Assembly: GCA_037576195.1 (NCBI GenBank)
Contig: CM075101.1
Span: forward strand, 50,902,001-50,966,000
Direction: 5' to 3'
Source: Phytoseiulus persimilis
Lineage: Eukaryota > Arthropoda > Arachnida > Mesostigmata > Phytoseiidae
DNA: 64,000 nucleotides
Made by a program: the position numbers and the translations under genes. The notes beneath the pieces were generated by a model, which was not told the DNA's origin, searched no databases, and saw only the letters and a program-made list of their open reading frames with translations. Below are positions 1 through 11,921 of this stretch, one piece after another (within the stretch, counting starts at the first letter, position 1; each line of letters begins with the position of its first letter).

Positions 1-1689
1 ACGAGGAACTTTAAGGAAACCTTGATTTGAGCGTTGAGATAGTGTCTCTGTAGCCAATTGAACCTACTAGCTTTGTGTGTGTCAACGGTTCCGGCTGCCA
101 CTCGGGCGTTCACAATTACACAAAAAATCATCGCTCAACTAATTGAGTCCTCTCATTACGAGCTGGGCGCATGGCTCGTACAGAATGAGGAAGGGATCGT
201 ATTGAGGCTCACATTTGCTGTCAAAAGTGAGAAAGCGATCGAATTAGCCTTGTGACAAATCATGAATTATATTGGTTTACCGGAATGCATCCGAACATAC
301 AGTTTTCGAGTGACATGGGAGGTTTCCATCCTCAAAAACAGTTCTCGTCTCTATTTCCGCATTGCTTGATTGTGCAACTCATCTGTTGGGTTGCATGGTC
401 TCCTCTCTCCCCCGCTATCAACGAAAACTGCCTTTCGAAAGCAGACGAGGGAAGTTTTCCGTCTTCGTTTTGGTCTTGCTTGCCCCGGGACAAATATTCC
501 AAGAGAATCACATGATACGCTAGGCGCGAGAGGGGGAAGAAGCCCCCCGGGAGAGTCGCCCCTAATCGGTTCAGCGTTCCTATCTCACCAGTTATGCCCA
601 TGATGACACCACGCGAAAACAGTAGATAAGTTGATTGGATGGGACTCTCATTGAGACTGAGGCTTGCTCAAGAAACAGTCGGACCGGGGAAGAGACGGTT
701 ATCTAGGCTATCGAGGACAACACCCAGAACCCCGCCCCCCATGGACCGATGCTTTGATGGCGGCAAGTTCGATCCCCGCAGTCGACTGCTTCGGGAATGC
801 TACTCATGCTTCATGGAAATCCTCGGATCGATGTCAGAGCAGATCATTCGAGCGATTGCAATCCATCTCAATTCAATTATCTCCGTGGTAGAATTCACAA
901 CAGCCACCTGAGTGAGCTCAAAAACGGCTAGGATATGTCTCATTGAAACAATGCGTTTTTTTCGGTTTGGAGAAAGTCATTACAAAGATCTTCAGCGGAT
1001 AGGCGCTCCGCGATTCGGGAACCTGGATTGAGGATCGAGGCGTCTTCGTTTGAAGAGTGGAGGCGCGTTCATGGAATACGGGACTATGGTCATCTCAAAC
1101 GTACTCTTTTTCGAGGCGTTTGGTCGAAGAGTAGAGCTCGAAGGGCGACCGAAATGACCAACTCGGATTGGATGTTCTTCAGCACGTCAACCTCCAGTGC
1201 AGTAAGTGCTACCTGAACTTAGCAAACGTTTCTCCCGGGCTTCGCTTTCACTATCCTAAGAGAGAATCCCATGCTCTAAGTGTTCTCCCCTTCGAAAGCA
1301 TCGAACCTCTGCATCAGATGCCGGTACTAATTCTCGCTCCTCCGATCATCGGTTGTCAGTTCAGGGAAGTCCTTCGTCGGCGCAAGGAAACGCCTTCCAA
1401 GTGTACATCCTTGGCGTGTGATGCATGATCATAGTTATGCGGCTACGGTGCGTGGGCCGATTGGTGAAAGGACCCGAAACAATCAAAGCAGGAGGAAACG
1501 GTAATATCCCATCGCGTGGAGTTGATAGTCTCCTCTCAGCTGAGGACTACCAGCACCGTACACCGCGCAGTCTGCTATGACCTTGAGGAATTCGTTCACT
1601 CTTCGAGAGGATATTCTGAATACCTGTTTCCCCAGACGGAGTCTGAAGATGTGGTCTACCGAGTTCAGAGCGAGTATTAGATGATGAAA

Positions 1690-2560
1690 GACCTCCAGAA
1701 CCTGGAGGAGTTAATCCGGACCCCGCAGGGTTGTGGTGCCGTCGTCAGCGATGGCCGCATAGGCGAATACCACGGCCGTGCATGCAGACGTCGTGAATCC
1801 TAGCAGGGCTGGAAGGAAATCAATGAAGTCCGAAATCCCGATCATCTTGAGCGGCTCGAATGCATCCATCTCTAATCCGACTCGATCAAACAGAACGGCC
1901 AAGAACGGATTGTAGCGAGCTAGCCATTCGCGATCGGTAGAAACTGGCGAGACTTCCCACAAACCTAAGGCCGGCGCTTGGAACATCGTTGCATACTTGA
2001 CTATCATCTGAGGACCGCACGCCGCGAACACTTTGGTCGCGTATACCTAGGCGCGGACTTCTTCGACAGGGTTGAATTTCTTGAATAGCTTGCAGCCCTT
2101 GAAGGGTTCCCTGTAGTAACTGCTGTAGAAGTCCGGGATTCTAGTGATCGTCTTTGATTTCTTGGCGAGTAGAGTCTTCGATCTCGAAACTCCCATACAC
2201 ATCAGAAGTATCAAGGCATGCGGGAATAATGCGGGAAGCATGGTCCGAGTCTTGAGATTGCGACTAACTAACGGAGGAGCGAGCTCGCTTTCTGGCCGAG
2301 CTGCACCGCATGTGAAGGAAACACCACCGGAATCTGTTCAGCTGTCCAATGTGTGAAAGAATTCAAATAACGGGAGTTTAGCCTTAGCTGAGATACGGCG
2401 ACTGTTCATACAATAGAGAACGAACAATCTGAAAACAATCACAGCGAGGCGTTCAAGACTCTATAGAGTTCGACAACCTCAGCAACTGCTGGGCGCCGGC
2501 AATGATTTTCATTTGGCCGCTTGAGTAGTTCTCGTCGTTCAAAGAAGCGGTGGTGACCGA
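1690..2560 (-). pseudogene. Copy 1 of a duplicated membrane- or secreted-protein-like gene, broken
   Basis: The minus strand encodes a protein closely matching the copy at 6531-7569. A hydrophobic stretch near the middle (ALILLMCMG) is followed by a basic, serine-rich segment and, further on, by a second hydrophobic region (SACTAVVFAYAAIAD). This copy has stops in the part corresponding to the first 60 residues of copy 2, a TAG where copy 2 has CAG (Gln) near 2046-2048, and a TAA near 1711. Differences between copies are mostly conservative (V/I, K/R, D/E, L/F), which suggests the ancestor was under protein-level selection. The hydrophobic pattern and tandem arrangement would suit a chemosensory-type membrane receptor, but no diagnostic motif is visible, so the function is unassigned. 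Confidence 0.5.
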
Positions 2561-2639
2561 TTGGTGAACGTGTCCGGGCGCGGTAAGAGTTGTCTTGTCA
2601 CGGAGTGATCCTCGACCACGATTCTGTTCAATTATGAAA

Positions 2640-4270
2640 ACCAAATGCAGCATTCCAAGTACACCACGACGTCGATTCGCGAGAAGGGGCAGCGGATGCT
2701 CCTCGCTAGTTCCCAGCCCACTGTTGAACATGGAGGTTGTTCTGTAGTGGTACGGGGTTCGTTCAGCTCGATGATCCCATGAAAACTTATGCGTTCCTCG
2801 AATGATTCCGCCATTCGTCAAATCCTCTTCGGGAATTGAAGCTCCCGTGATCGGGTGTCAGGTTCGAAATGGGGATGCAGGGGCTCTTGTTTTTTTCTCT
2901 TGGCTCTCGGCCGCGGGTGATACCCGCAACACGCGGGTTCTCGCTGGTCCTGGCGGGTACCCGCGGTCTACCCGCGGTTCCGAGCGGGCACCCGGGACCG
3001 CGGTTTTCAGGTCCCCGTCTGTTGGCGAGCCTGGCAACTGACGGCTTGTTCTCAGTATTATAGACCAACGCCCCCTTGTCTAGCAGCTTTGTCTCTAGCA
3101 GCTTCCACAAGATGTGGAGCGTTCAGCCTGTTGAACTTTGTCATCGGCAAAAACCGCACACGACTGAGGCAGTCGACTTTAGACGACATCTTCATCGTTC
3201 GGAAAGCCTTCGACGACAAAGCAATCTAGCAAGGCCACCGAGAACTCGAGGCGGAAATGTATTGGATCAGAACTTCGTTCGACTCGATTTAGTTTCACGA
3301 CTCGAATAATAAATTATGCGCGCCGATCCCATACATTTTCCGTCTGTCAATCATACAACGCGCACGCTCCGGAAGAAAAATCAAGTCTGTCTTTCCGTGC
3401 TTCTCCATAGGCACGAGCGATTTCATGAGGCTCATATGAGCGATTAAAGAGAGGGTATTGTGATCGCTTCATGGATGCTGGCGCCAGAGATGAGTTCGTA
3501 GAGCATCGGGTAACCACCGGACTGGTGGGTACCCGCAGGTAAACGCCAGGGACCGCGGGCTCGCAGCGGCTACCCGCGGGTAACCGCCAGGAACCGCGGG
3601 TAATCGTGGCTCCGGGGCAGAACCGCGGTTTCGCGGTTCCGCTTGGCGGTTTTTTGCGACCCCTAGTCACACGGCCAATGGATCTCGTTTAAGTTAATTT
3701 TTCCCAAAAACTGGCGAGGAATGGAAAAGGGTGTACACAGGGGCGCAGCAGTTTTTTTTGGGAGAGGGTCTGATGATGGTGATCCTGTCAAAGATCTCCG
3801 AAACTGGTTCATTGCCCCCGATATTCCTCCCCTTGACCTCCACAGAGGAGAGGGCTCGGGGAGGGCTTGTGTTCGGCATAACGCGGTGTATCATGAATTT
3901 AGTCGCCATTTTCGCGCCGAACTTCACGGAGGTTGTGCAAATATCCCGATTGCACTGCGTTCTTAAACGAGCGCGGCTTTCGCAGCATGGCAGAAAAAAT
4001 ATTCGGAGGACTACAGCGCGTGCTAGATACGCTACTGGAAGTATGGTCTGTGAGGTAACCGTGGGGAAATGTCTCTCTGATCTGGAATCGATAGCAGCCG
4101 GCCTGGCATTGCGGTGGCGACGAAAAATTATTCTGTCCGATACTGAGTCGCCTTGTCGTCAGCGGCGGTATTTTGAACAGTGCCGCGGATATACGGCGGC
4201 TTGTGGAGGATGTTGTGGTTGAGATGAGCACCGGGAGAGTAATCGTCTTCAATAATGGGCTGCCGCCTGG
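2640..4270. other. Non-coding stretch between A1 and B1 with palindromic GC repeats
   Basis: No convincing gene is seen. ORFs here (for example 3731-4222 plus) are short, lack family features, and overlap equally long frames on the other strand. The main content is two clusters of ACCGCGG/CCCGCGG palindromes, listed separately. Confidence 0.5.
2876..3666. mobile_element. Possible hAT-type non-autonomous element with subterminal ACCGCGG repeats
   Basis: Two clusters of short palindromic motifs (CCCGCGGG, ACCGCGGT, TACCCGCGG) lie at about 2920-3010 and 3525-3650. The right cluster ends at GGTTTTTTGCGACCCCTAG (about 3648-3666). Read in reverse this gives CTAGGGGTCGCAAAAAACC, which resembles the TAGGG-type termini and repeated subterminal motifs of many hAT elements. 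A similar end occurs at about 61740-61764. I could not identify the left terminus or an 8-bp target duplication, so the element boundaries are uncertain. Confidence 0.35.
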
Positions 4271-4540
4271 ATCGCCACGGAGAACTGCCGACTCTTGTTC
4301 GAGAGTCGGCAGATCGGAGCGGAGATTTAACAATAGTTCAAGCATCCACAAGTTTGTCGGTTGCTAGGCAAAGAATGCCCACTTATCCGAAAGACCGACA
4401 TTTGTGAACTTGCCGACGTTGTCGGCTACTGATATCAAGGCTTCCGGAAACTAACCTCTGGATGATCGCCACTGGTTTCTCAATTTTTCAGCCCCCGATC
4501 TGGTGCAGCGTCCTCCCTTAAAACTATTGGCGCAGTTAGG

Positions 4541-4927
4541 TCACCCGAGCAAGCCAACCTGTTCACAAGGCGAACGAACCTCCATCTTAGCCGACATGCA
4601 ACATTCGATCATCTTCAGGAAAGGAATATTCCTTATGCCTTCTCGGTGATATTCCACAACGACGCTCCGATTTCTGCACGGAGCAATCAGAACTTGAGAA
4701 CATTTGCGTGATTTACGAATGGAGAAATCGCTCCCTGAAATCGATTCCACCCCAGACGTCTTCGTCCGATATGTGGTGGAATCGTGGTCAATCTTTTGGT
4801 GGTCTCCCGGCGCCGCCCGGGGAGGAGTCCTCGCTGAAACAGCCTCGAAACCAAACCTGCATTTCTCTTCGACGGAAAACGGAAATTCATAGTCACGGAG
4901 ATGTTGAAGATAGACGAAGAGTCTCAT
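4541..4927 (-). pseudogene. Segment B, copy 1: conserved minus-strand ORF of unknown function
   Basis: A 128-codon minus-strand reading frame whose homologue in copy 2 (about 9130-9450) keeps many residues, notably the stretch YLQHLRDYEFPFSVE, matched by YLQHFRGYEFPFPVE. The copy-2 frame is interrupted. Preservation of this frame in both copies hints at a former exon, possibly belonging to the same ancestral gene unit as the minus-strand A gene, since B lies downstream of A in that orientation. No family is recognised. Confidence 0.3.
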
Positions 4928-6530
4928 GAGTGAAAATTTTCACCGCCACGAAGTCTGAAATTCTGCCTCCTCGTTTCTACAATTGTTCCGTCTTTGTTTT
5001 CTTAGTCTCGATGGTAGATATGAGGAATTTTTCTTTGCAGAAAATCACTTCTGTTCAGCTAACTTCGGTCGTGAGACTCTTCGCTCTATCTCCAACCATT
5101 GTTCGGGACACTCGTTGAGTGTCAGAGAAGCTCCAAGACTTATTTCGAATTTGATATTCCGAGTACGAGAATCGGACTCGGTCGTTTCCAGAACTTTTCG
5201 CAGTTTGTACCGGAATGACGGAGTTGGGGGCGGAAAAAGTGGAAGGACCGGGATAGAGTGCCTGAACCAAAGTTGTCGTCATCATCTTTTCCATGAGAAA
5301 TGAAGGGGAAAAAATGTAACTATGAGGCGACCTCCAGGCTCAATTGCGGCGAACAGATCCGTTCGCGTATCATATATAACAATACGTTTGTCTCTATTTT
5401 TGTATTGCTTGATATTTCAACCTCTCTGTTGACTCCATGGTCAAGTGTCTCAACGATGTTCCCCGCTATGAAGAAATACTGCCCTTGGGAAGCCGACAAG
5501 TTCCCAAGAAAAGTTCTCTGTCTTCGTTTTAGTGTGGCTTGCCCCGCGACCAGTATCTGAAGAGTATCATATGATACGATAGGGGGGTGGGAGAGGATCT
5601 CTGGGAAGTCGCTCCGAATCGGTTTAGCGTTTCCGTCTCACCAGTTTTGCCCAAGACGACACCATGCGAAAACAGTGGATAAATTGATTGGATGAAACTC
5701 TAATCGAGACTGAGGCTTGCTTCACAAACAGTCGGACCGGGGCAGGGGCGGTGATCCAGCGAAGACAAGACACAGAACTCCCCCCCCCTTCCCCCCATTG
5801 ACGAAGTTGCCCCCGTGGACCGATGCGTTGATGGCGGCAAGCTCGATCCCCGTAGCCGGCTGCTTCGGAAATGACACCGGTTCATTGAAAGCCATCTCCA
5901 TTCGAGAATCTCCGTTTTGGGGTTCACAACAGCTCCCTGAGTACGCTCAAAAACGGCTCGGACATGTTTCGTGGAAACAATGCGGTTTGTTCAGTTTGGA
6001 AAAAATCAATACGGAAATCTTCAGCGGATACGCCCTCCGCTATTCGAGAGCATGGATTGAGAATCGATGTGTGTTCATGTGCGTTCCAAAAATGGAGCTG
6101 CGTTCATGGAATACGGGCATGATGGCCATTTCCTATATACTTCTTGTGCCCGAACGGAGAGTAGAGCTGAAGGGCGACGCTAGTTACCAACTCAGATGGG
6201 ATGTTCCTCACCTCGTCAACTACCGGTTCAATATGTGTCAGCTGAAAATCGCGTACGTTTTCCTTGGCCGGAACAGGTCACTCTCCCGGGCTCCGATGCC
6301 ACTATCCTACGAGAGAATCTCATGACCTGAATTGTTCTTGCTTCAACGATCATCAGTTTCTTTGCTCCGGAAAGTCCTTCGTCAGCGCAAGAGAATTCCT
6401 CCCAAACAGGAAGCAATGGGTGAAAACGGTTCCCCGGCGAGAACGTCTGCATTCCCGGTGTGTGCCGCAGGCTCATAATTATCTTCGGAGCTACAGTGCA
6501 TGGGCTGATCGGTAAAGAGACCCGAAAGAA

Positions 6531-7569
6531 TCAAAGCAGGAGGAAACGGTAATATCCTATCGCGTGGAGTTGATAGTCTCCTCTCAGCTGAGGACTACCA
6601 GCACCGTACACCGCGCAGTCTGCCATGACCTTGAAGAGTTCGTCCATTCTTCGCGAGGAGATCCTGAATACCTGTTTCCCCAAACGAAGTCTGAAGATGT
6701 GGTCTACCGTGGTCAGAGCGAGGATTTCTTGACGAAAAAGCTGTTGAACCTGGAGGAGCTGTTCCGGACCCTGAAGAGTTGTGGTGCCGTCGTTAGCGAT
6801 GGCCGCATATGCGCATACCACGGCCGCGCATGCAATCTTCAGAAATCCTTGCAGGGCTGAAACGAAATCAATGAATGCCGGGATTTCCATAATCTCGAGC
6901 GGCTCAAATGCATCCATCTCTGTTCCGACTCGATCAAACAGAACGGCCCGGAACGGAGTGTAGCGAGATGGCCGTTTCGCGATCGGTGGAAACTTGCGAA
7001 ACGTCCCACAAACCTGAAGCCGGCGTTTGGAACTCCGTTGCATACTTGACTATCATCTGAGGACCGCACGCCGCGAACACTTTGGTCGCGTATACCTGGG
7101 CGCGGACTTCTTCGACCGGGTTCAGTTTCCTGAATAGCTTACAGACGTTGAAAGGTTCCTTGTAGTAACTGCTGTTGAAGTCCGGGATCCTACTCATCGT
7201 CTTCGATTTCTTTGCGACTGGAATCTTCGATCTCGAAATTCCCACGCACATCAGAAGTATCAACGCTTGCGGGTAAAATGTGGGAAGCATGGTCCAGATC
7301 CCGTGATTGCGACGAACTGACAGAGGAGCGAGATCTCTTTCCGGCCGAACTGCACCGCATCGGAAGGACATACCACTGGTATCCGTCCAGCTGCTTAATG
7401 GTTGGAAGAGCGCAAATAACGTGAGCTCCTCCCTAGCTGAGGTGCGGCGGAAACTGTTCATACAATGGAGAACGAATAATCTGAAAACAAACCACAGCGA
7501 GGCGTTCAAGGCTCTCGAGAGATCGATCACTTTGGCCACTGCCAGACGGTGGATTTGTTTTTTATTCAA
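6531..7569 (-). pseudogene. Copy 2 of the duplicated membrane- or secreted-protein-like gene, frameshifted
   Basis: The first frame runs from 7569 to 6934 (211 codons). It contains a hydrophobic, signal- or membrane-like stretch (QALILLMCVGI), then a basic segment, then the conserved motif VEEVRAQVYATKVFAACG. Against copy 1, one extra base near 6965-6980 moves the remainder into a second frame (7043 to 6531, 170 codons), which carries another hydrophobic region (LKIACAAVVCAYAAI) and ends at a stop. Copy 1 lacks this insertion but has a nonsense codon elsewhere, so the copies were inactivated independently. Fragments resembling arthropod gustatory-receptor spacing can be imagined, but the hallmark C-terminal TYxxxxxQF motif is not seen, so I leave the function open. 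Confidence 0.5.
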
Positions 7570-7759
7570 CCGTTTGCGTTTTTCCCGACGTTCATGAAAG
7601 CGATGACCGATTGGCGAACCTCTCCAGGCGCAGTGAGAAAGATCCTGTCACGGAGTGATCGTTGAGAAGCCAGGGGTTTCGGCGCGTATTCTGGCCCGGG
7701 GAAACTAAGATGAGAGCATCTCCTCGAGCACGATATCGTTCACACACGAGTGCAAACAC

Positions 7760-8230
7760 ATGAAACCGGACTTCACAAATATACTCCTAGGGAGGATGCT
7801 AAGCCCATGGCCACACGGTGAACCTACCAAAAGCACCTGGACAAAAACACTTATGAAAGATATCAAACCATGGTACACCAGACAGCACGGGGAGGTTGAA
7901 TATTTTATGACCCAAGCACTTTCGGGACGCAGTCACTCGAACCAAACCTTCACAAAATGAAAATCAAACTCAGCCCAGTATACGTTCATTGTAAAAACGG
8001 GACGGACGACACGCCGGAAGACACTATCTTTCATCGCACAGAGTTTCCAGGGCACCGAAGAAAACTGGAAAGTACGGTACAGTGTAGTATACTCACACCG
8101 GAAAACATCGTCGACATCATGCTCGTGAAGATTCAGAGATGGAAAGCAGTTGCAGACATGATATCTGCCGTTTTGGAAATCAAAGGAAAATATGAGAGAA
8201 AATTGGAGACAGAGACGAGTACCACATCAT
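7760..8230 (+). pseudogene. 3' end of an R1-clade non-LTR retrotransposon ORF2, frameshifted
   Basis: The plus strand encodes the region after the reverse transcriptase that is typical of R1-type elements. It has a tryptophan-rich segment (TWTKTLMKDIKPWYTR), the remains of the TQxLTGHGxF block (MTQALSG), then CKNGTDDTPEDTIFHRTEF, a decayed form of the C-terminal Cys-His motif in which the expected final Cys is Arg, then LTPENIVDIML. A frameshift near 7945-7955 separates the first part (frame from 7760) from the second (frame from 7957). The reverse transcriptase and endonuclease are absent, so this is a 5'-truncated or eroded insertion between segments A2 and B2. The basic tail up to about 8390 may still be element-derived. 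Confidence 0.7.
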
Positions 8231-8409
8231 TAATCACGAGCACACCCCGGGACAAGGGTCCCCCGGACAAGCCCCGAAGAAAACTTGGATACCGGTGCTT
8301 GAGCCGCGGAGCTAAGGGAAGGACTTGGGAACGGGAACAGAATAAACTCTCTCCATCTCGAAAAGAGGGACTGCGGGCGAGCGGCTGCGGAAAATCACCA
8401 CGGAAAAGT

Positions 8410-9865
8410 TCGCCGACCCTAGTTCGAGAGTCGGCAGATCGGGCGCAGATCGAACATTGGTTCCACTTGCTTGTCGCTTGCTCGGCAAGGAATGCCTGGA
8501 CTAGAATCGCGACAGTAATAAAGCACTTGTTCGATGGAATCCGACGTGAATCGCGGCGTCCACCCAGGAGACTCGACGTTCGTGAACTCGTCGACTTTGT
8601 CGGCTCCCAATATCAACGTCTTCGGTTACTTACCTCTGAACGATCGCTAGAGAGTCGTAGCTTGGGGCGATTTCTTCAGGAAAGTATGGCATCAGAGGAA
8701 CCAATTCCTGTGGGGATGTAGCCTTGTAGGTTAGAGAGGTCACAGCATACACGACGATTTCTCTCGGATGCAGACGGCTGCGAGCCTGCCTCTATATAGC
8801 GACCCAGGCGAATATTCTCACATGGGAATCACTGACCCGGTCAGCTGCACCGAAAATACATTCTCCGTCTCATCCACCGGTGCTTGAAACTTTTCGCGAT
8901 ACTCTGATGATCTCAATCAGGCAGGCCGCTGGGGAGCCTTGTGCTCAAACATGGATACACTGGTTCTTTCAGCAACCTGCCGATTTTTTAGCCCCCGGTA
9001 TGGCGCAGCGTCCTCCTTAGGAACTATTCGCGCAAGTATTTCGCCCAAATCAGCTGAGTAGGGACGGGAATTATTCCACGCCATCACAGTCTAAACTCAC
9101 AGGGCTAACGAATCTTCATCTTAACTGTAATGCAAAATTCTATCCTCTTAAGTGGAGGAGAATTATTTATGCCTTTTCGGTAATATTCTTGGGCGAAGCT
9201 CGGATCTCTGCACAACGCGATCAGACCGAGATGACATCCACGCGAATAACGAATGGGGGAATCGCTTCCTTGAATCGGATCCGCCCAGAAGTTTCCATCT
9301 GAGATAAGGTCAAATCCTGGTCAATATTTTTGAAATTTCCGGCGTCGCCCGGGGAGAAGTCCTCGCTGAAACAGCGTCGACCTGCATTTCCGTTCGACGG
9401 GAAACGGAAATTCATAACCTCGAAAATGTTGAAGATAGACGGAGAGTGTCATGACTGTGAATGTTCACAGCAGGGAGCTCCAAAATATCGCCACCTCGTT
9501 ACCACATTTTTCCGTCGCTGTTTTCTTCGTCTTGGTGCGGGATATGAGGGAACTTTAAAGAGCACTTCTTCTCAGCCAACTTTGACGAACGATTTCGGTC
9601 ATGAGGCTTTTTCCTCTATCTCCAATCAATAATCGGAACACTCGTTGAGCTCCAAGTTCCGATTACGGAAATCGGACTCGAGCGTTTCCTGGACTTTTCG
9701 CAGTCTTTACCGAAACGATGGGATGCAGACGCAAAGAGTGAAAGGAGCGAGCAGCAGAGAGGGCCGATTGGAAGTTGTCTTCATGGTTTTCTCCGTGAGG
9801 AATGGAGGGGGAAAGGTTGGAACAATGGAGCGACCTCTGAGAGCCAACTGCGGCAAACAAATTCA
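8410..9865. repeat. Segment B, copy 2
   Basis: This stretch aligns with 4280-5360 in the same orientation, beginning with the shared GTTCGAGAGTCGGCAGATCG and ending near the shared AACTGCGG(C)AAACA. It contains the eroded homologue of the 4541-4927 frame on the minus strand. No intact gene is seen, and after about 9865 no third A segment follows. Confidence 0.65.
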
Positions 9866-10540
9866 TCTTGAACTTCTCCAGCTATTCTGAATGCTTCCAA
9901 GACCACGAATTTCCTTCCGCGTCGATCGGAAATGCAGGCTTAGTCAGAACAAGTGAGCAATCTGTTCTTCCTCTTTTGGATCCCTCTTGAATTTTCGGCC
10001 GATGCTAATCCAGTTGCTATCTGAGAGGCCTGAATTGAAGGTTACCATTTGGTCGGGTGCCTCATCGTATCTCTGTCGTACTATGCCGGGTATGGAATGA
10101 GGAGAGCTTCCTCAAAGGTTCATCTTCACCTACAGTCATCTCGTCACCATGCTGGGGAGGATATTAGGAGCCTCAGATGATCTGCGCCGATATCCGACTT
10201 TGGCACGAATGGAGCTTTTGTGTCTTGCGTGAAAATCTTTGTTTTCATGAGGAACATAGCCAACGGACAAGTTAATCATAGATGCATCGATGCGGAGGTC
10301 CTCAACCTTTCCGACATTGTGGAAGCGGGGTGTGCCAAGGAATTTATCAATCCGCTCAGTATCACCTATCGAGCTTTCCTGGCACCTCTCAGGATTGGGA
10401 AAATATCGGTCTTATACCTCAACGAAGAAGGATCCTGGCCCAAGCCCCCACTCGAGGTCCCGGAAAGAGTGGATTAGCAACAGCAGTTTCTAGCGTTGCT
10501 GATACACACCAAATTTGGAGCAGACACTCGGGTAGAAGCT
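9866..10540. other. No recognisable gene; one short plus-strand ORF
   Basis: The only frame of note is 10220-10477 on the plus strand (85 codons, starting MSCVKIFVFMRN). Its composition is protein-like but matches nothing I recognise. It could be an upstream remnant of the Penelope-like sequence that follows, but no motif supports this. Confidence 0.3.
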
Positions 10541-10554
10541 TGTAAAGCAAGCAG

Positions 10555-11058
10555 TTGCCGCCTAGGAGTCACTCCCGACCGTTTGGACGAAGGGACAAGT
10601 TCAGCTCGTCTAGCGCCCATCTGAGCGATTCCACACCACATTTTAGAGACGGAAGGTCGATCGCAGGCCGCGCTCCCTCAACGATCCCGACCACTGGACA
10701 CGTCTATCGACTCAGTGGGGCTCGGCTCGCATTCGAGAGGGAAGTCACGGAAATCTCGAGAAGCGCGTCACACTCTGGATATCATTCAAATCTCGCGACT
10801 TCCTTTGGTCGTAGACTTGTGCGTGCGCCACTGTTCTCCGAAGTTCAGGTGTTCGGTGTCGGGAGAAGTCGTATTGTCGCTGTAGGGTTTGCTCTGAGTG
10901 ACGCACGCCTCCTTGGACCTTCCGATCCCCGTTCCTTTGAGGAGAAGGCTGGGGTCGACCTGACATCCAAGATTTTCCATCGATTCCGCGCATCGTTTTC
11001 CTCACTGTCGTGCTCCCTGGGGGAATTTTCGGAAAAGTTTTACCCTCATTCGCTTTGA
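10555..11058 (+). pseudogene. Probable Penelope-like retroelement fragment
   Basis: A 167-codon plus-strand frame has features in the order found between the reverse transcriptase and the GIY-YIG endonuclease of Penelope-like elements. FEREVTEISRSASHSGYHS (about residues 58-76) resembles the linker containing an asparagine-glycine-tyrosine-type motif. It is followed by SRIVAVGFALSDARLLGPSD and then FEEKAGV, where the family usually has KDP..PEE..GVVY before the catalytic region. The GIY-YIG catalytic residues are not present, and the frame ends soon after. I treat it as an eroded fragment. The match is by pattern, not by alignment. Confidence 0.4.
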
Positions 11059-11059
11059 T

Positions 11060-11920
11060 CACAACAGCTCACTGCAAGGAAATGCTGAAGATCATACCCA
11101 GGGCCTCTTTTTAATGCGATTCCACGCGCAGGTTCCATTTAGATGCTCTACAGCTGCGATTCGACAGGGCGTGAGACAGGTCGTGGGGAGCGAGAGCTTC
11201 AACAACCAATTGGCTTCCAGAGTTTGCACCTAATGGGAACCCGACACTCCTGAAAGTCTGGAGAGTTCCCCAGCAAGGACTTCCGTGGAATGTCATACAC
11301 CTTCCACCACCTCGCTCGAGGGATGCGGGTCGAGGAATGCAGATGACCACGGCTATCCGATGGACATGAATCGCCGCCTCGCTCCTCCCTTCTTTTTGGA
11401 GTCCAGTTGCTGAGAAACAAGAGCGTCTGTAAACTGGTCCTTACTGTTGCGATATGCGAGTTCGGCCGCGATCGTGCAGAGAGCGGGAGTACATATGAAT
11501 TATCCTTCCAAATCGCAAACAGCCCCGCACCGAATCAGATGGGCCCGGCGGGCATCCCACCCAACTTCCCGGAATGATGTCATCAACCCTCGCCAAGAAA
11601 GCTGTGGGCTTGTGAACAGTCAGACCATTCATTCATGCGCCAAGGATCTCCAGATGGTGATCAAAAAATAATCAATCTACATTCAGGCTATTGAGCTTTT
11701 GTTTCCTTCTTTTCCGGATTCCGCTCATTCCACGAATAGACGTGCAGCTGGTGCAAGAACCCGTTGCCGCGAAAACCCATCACCGGGAAAACCCGTTACC
11801 GCGACAGAATCTGGAGCTCGCTCTTAGCTGGGGGAGCTTCTATGCGGAGCGTCGCAATTCTATGAAACAGTGGACTCCGCCTAATCGGTACCTGACCATC
11901 CTGATCCGATAAGGCGGATA
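11060..11920. other. No gene recognised
   Basis: Only short overlapping ORFs on both strands. A minor direct repeat of about 15 bp (CCGTTGCCGCGAAAACC and CCGTTACCGCGACAG) lies at about 11761-11810. Confidence 0.4.
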
Positions 11921-11921
11921 A

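Larger units (their letters stand above)
330..9865. repeat. Decayed tandem array of a ~4.5-5 kb duplicated unit
   Basis: Two kinds of segment recur in the same orientation. Segment A lies at about 330-2640 and again at 5380-7755, offset about 5.04 kb; for example, the stretch from 1500 aligns with that from 6541 almost base for base. Segment B lies at about 4280-5360 and again at 8410-9865. The order A1-B1-A2-B2 means parts of three head-to-tail units are present, with the first and last incomplete. Identity varies from about 95% in the best stretches to barely recognisable, so the duplication is old. The stretches between A and the next B differ: A1 is followed by GC-rich palindromic repeats and A2 by a retroelement fragment. 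The boundaries are my reading by eye. Confidence 0.8.

Noticed and set aside
5717..6325. 202-codon plus-strand ORF in segment A2
   Set aside because: The corresponding region of segment A1 does not keep the frame open, and the ORF includes a C/P-rich run; the conserved frame of this unit is on the minus strand further along.
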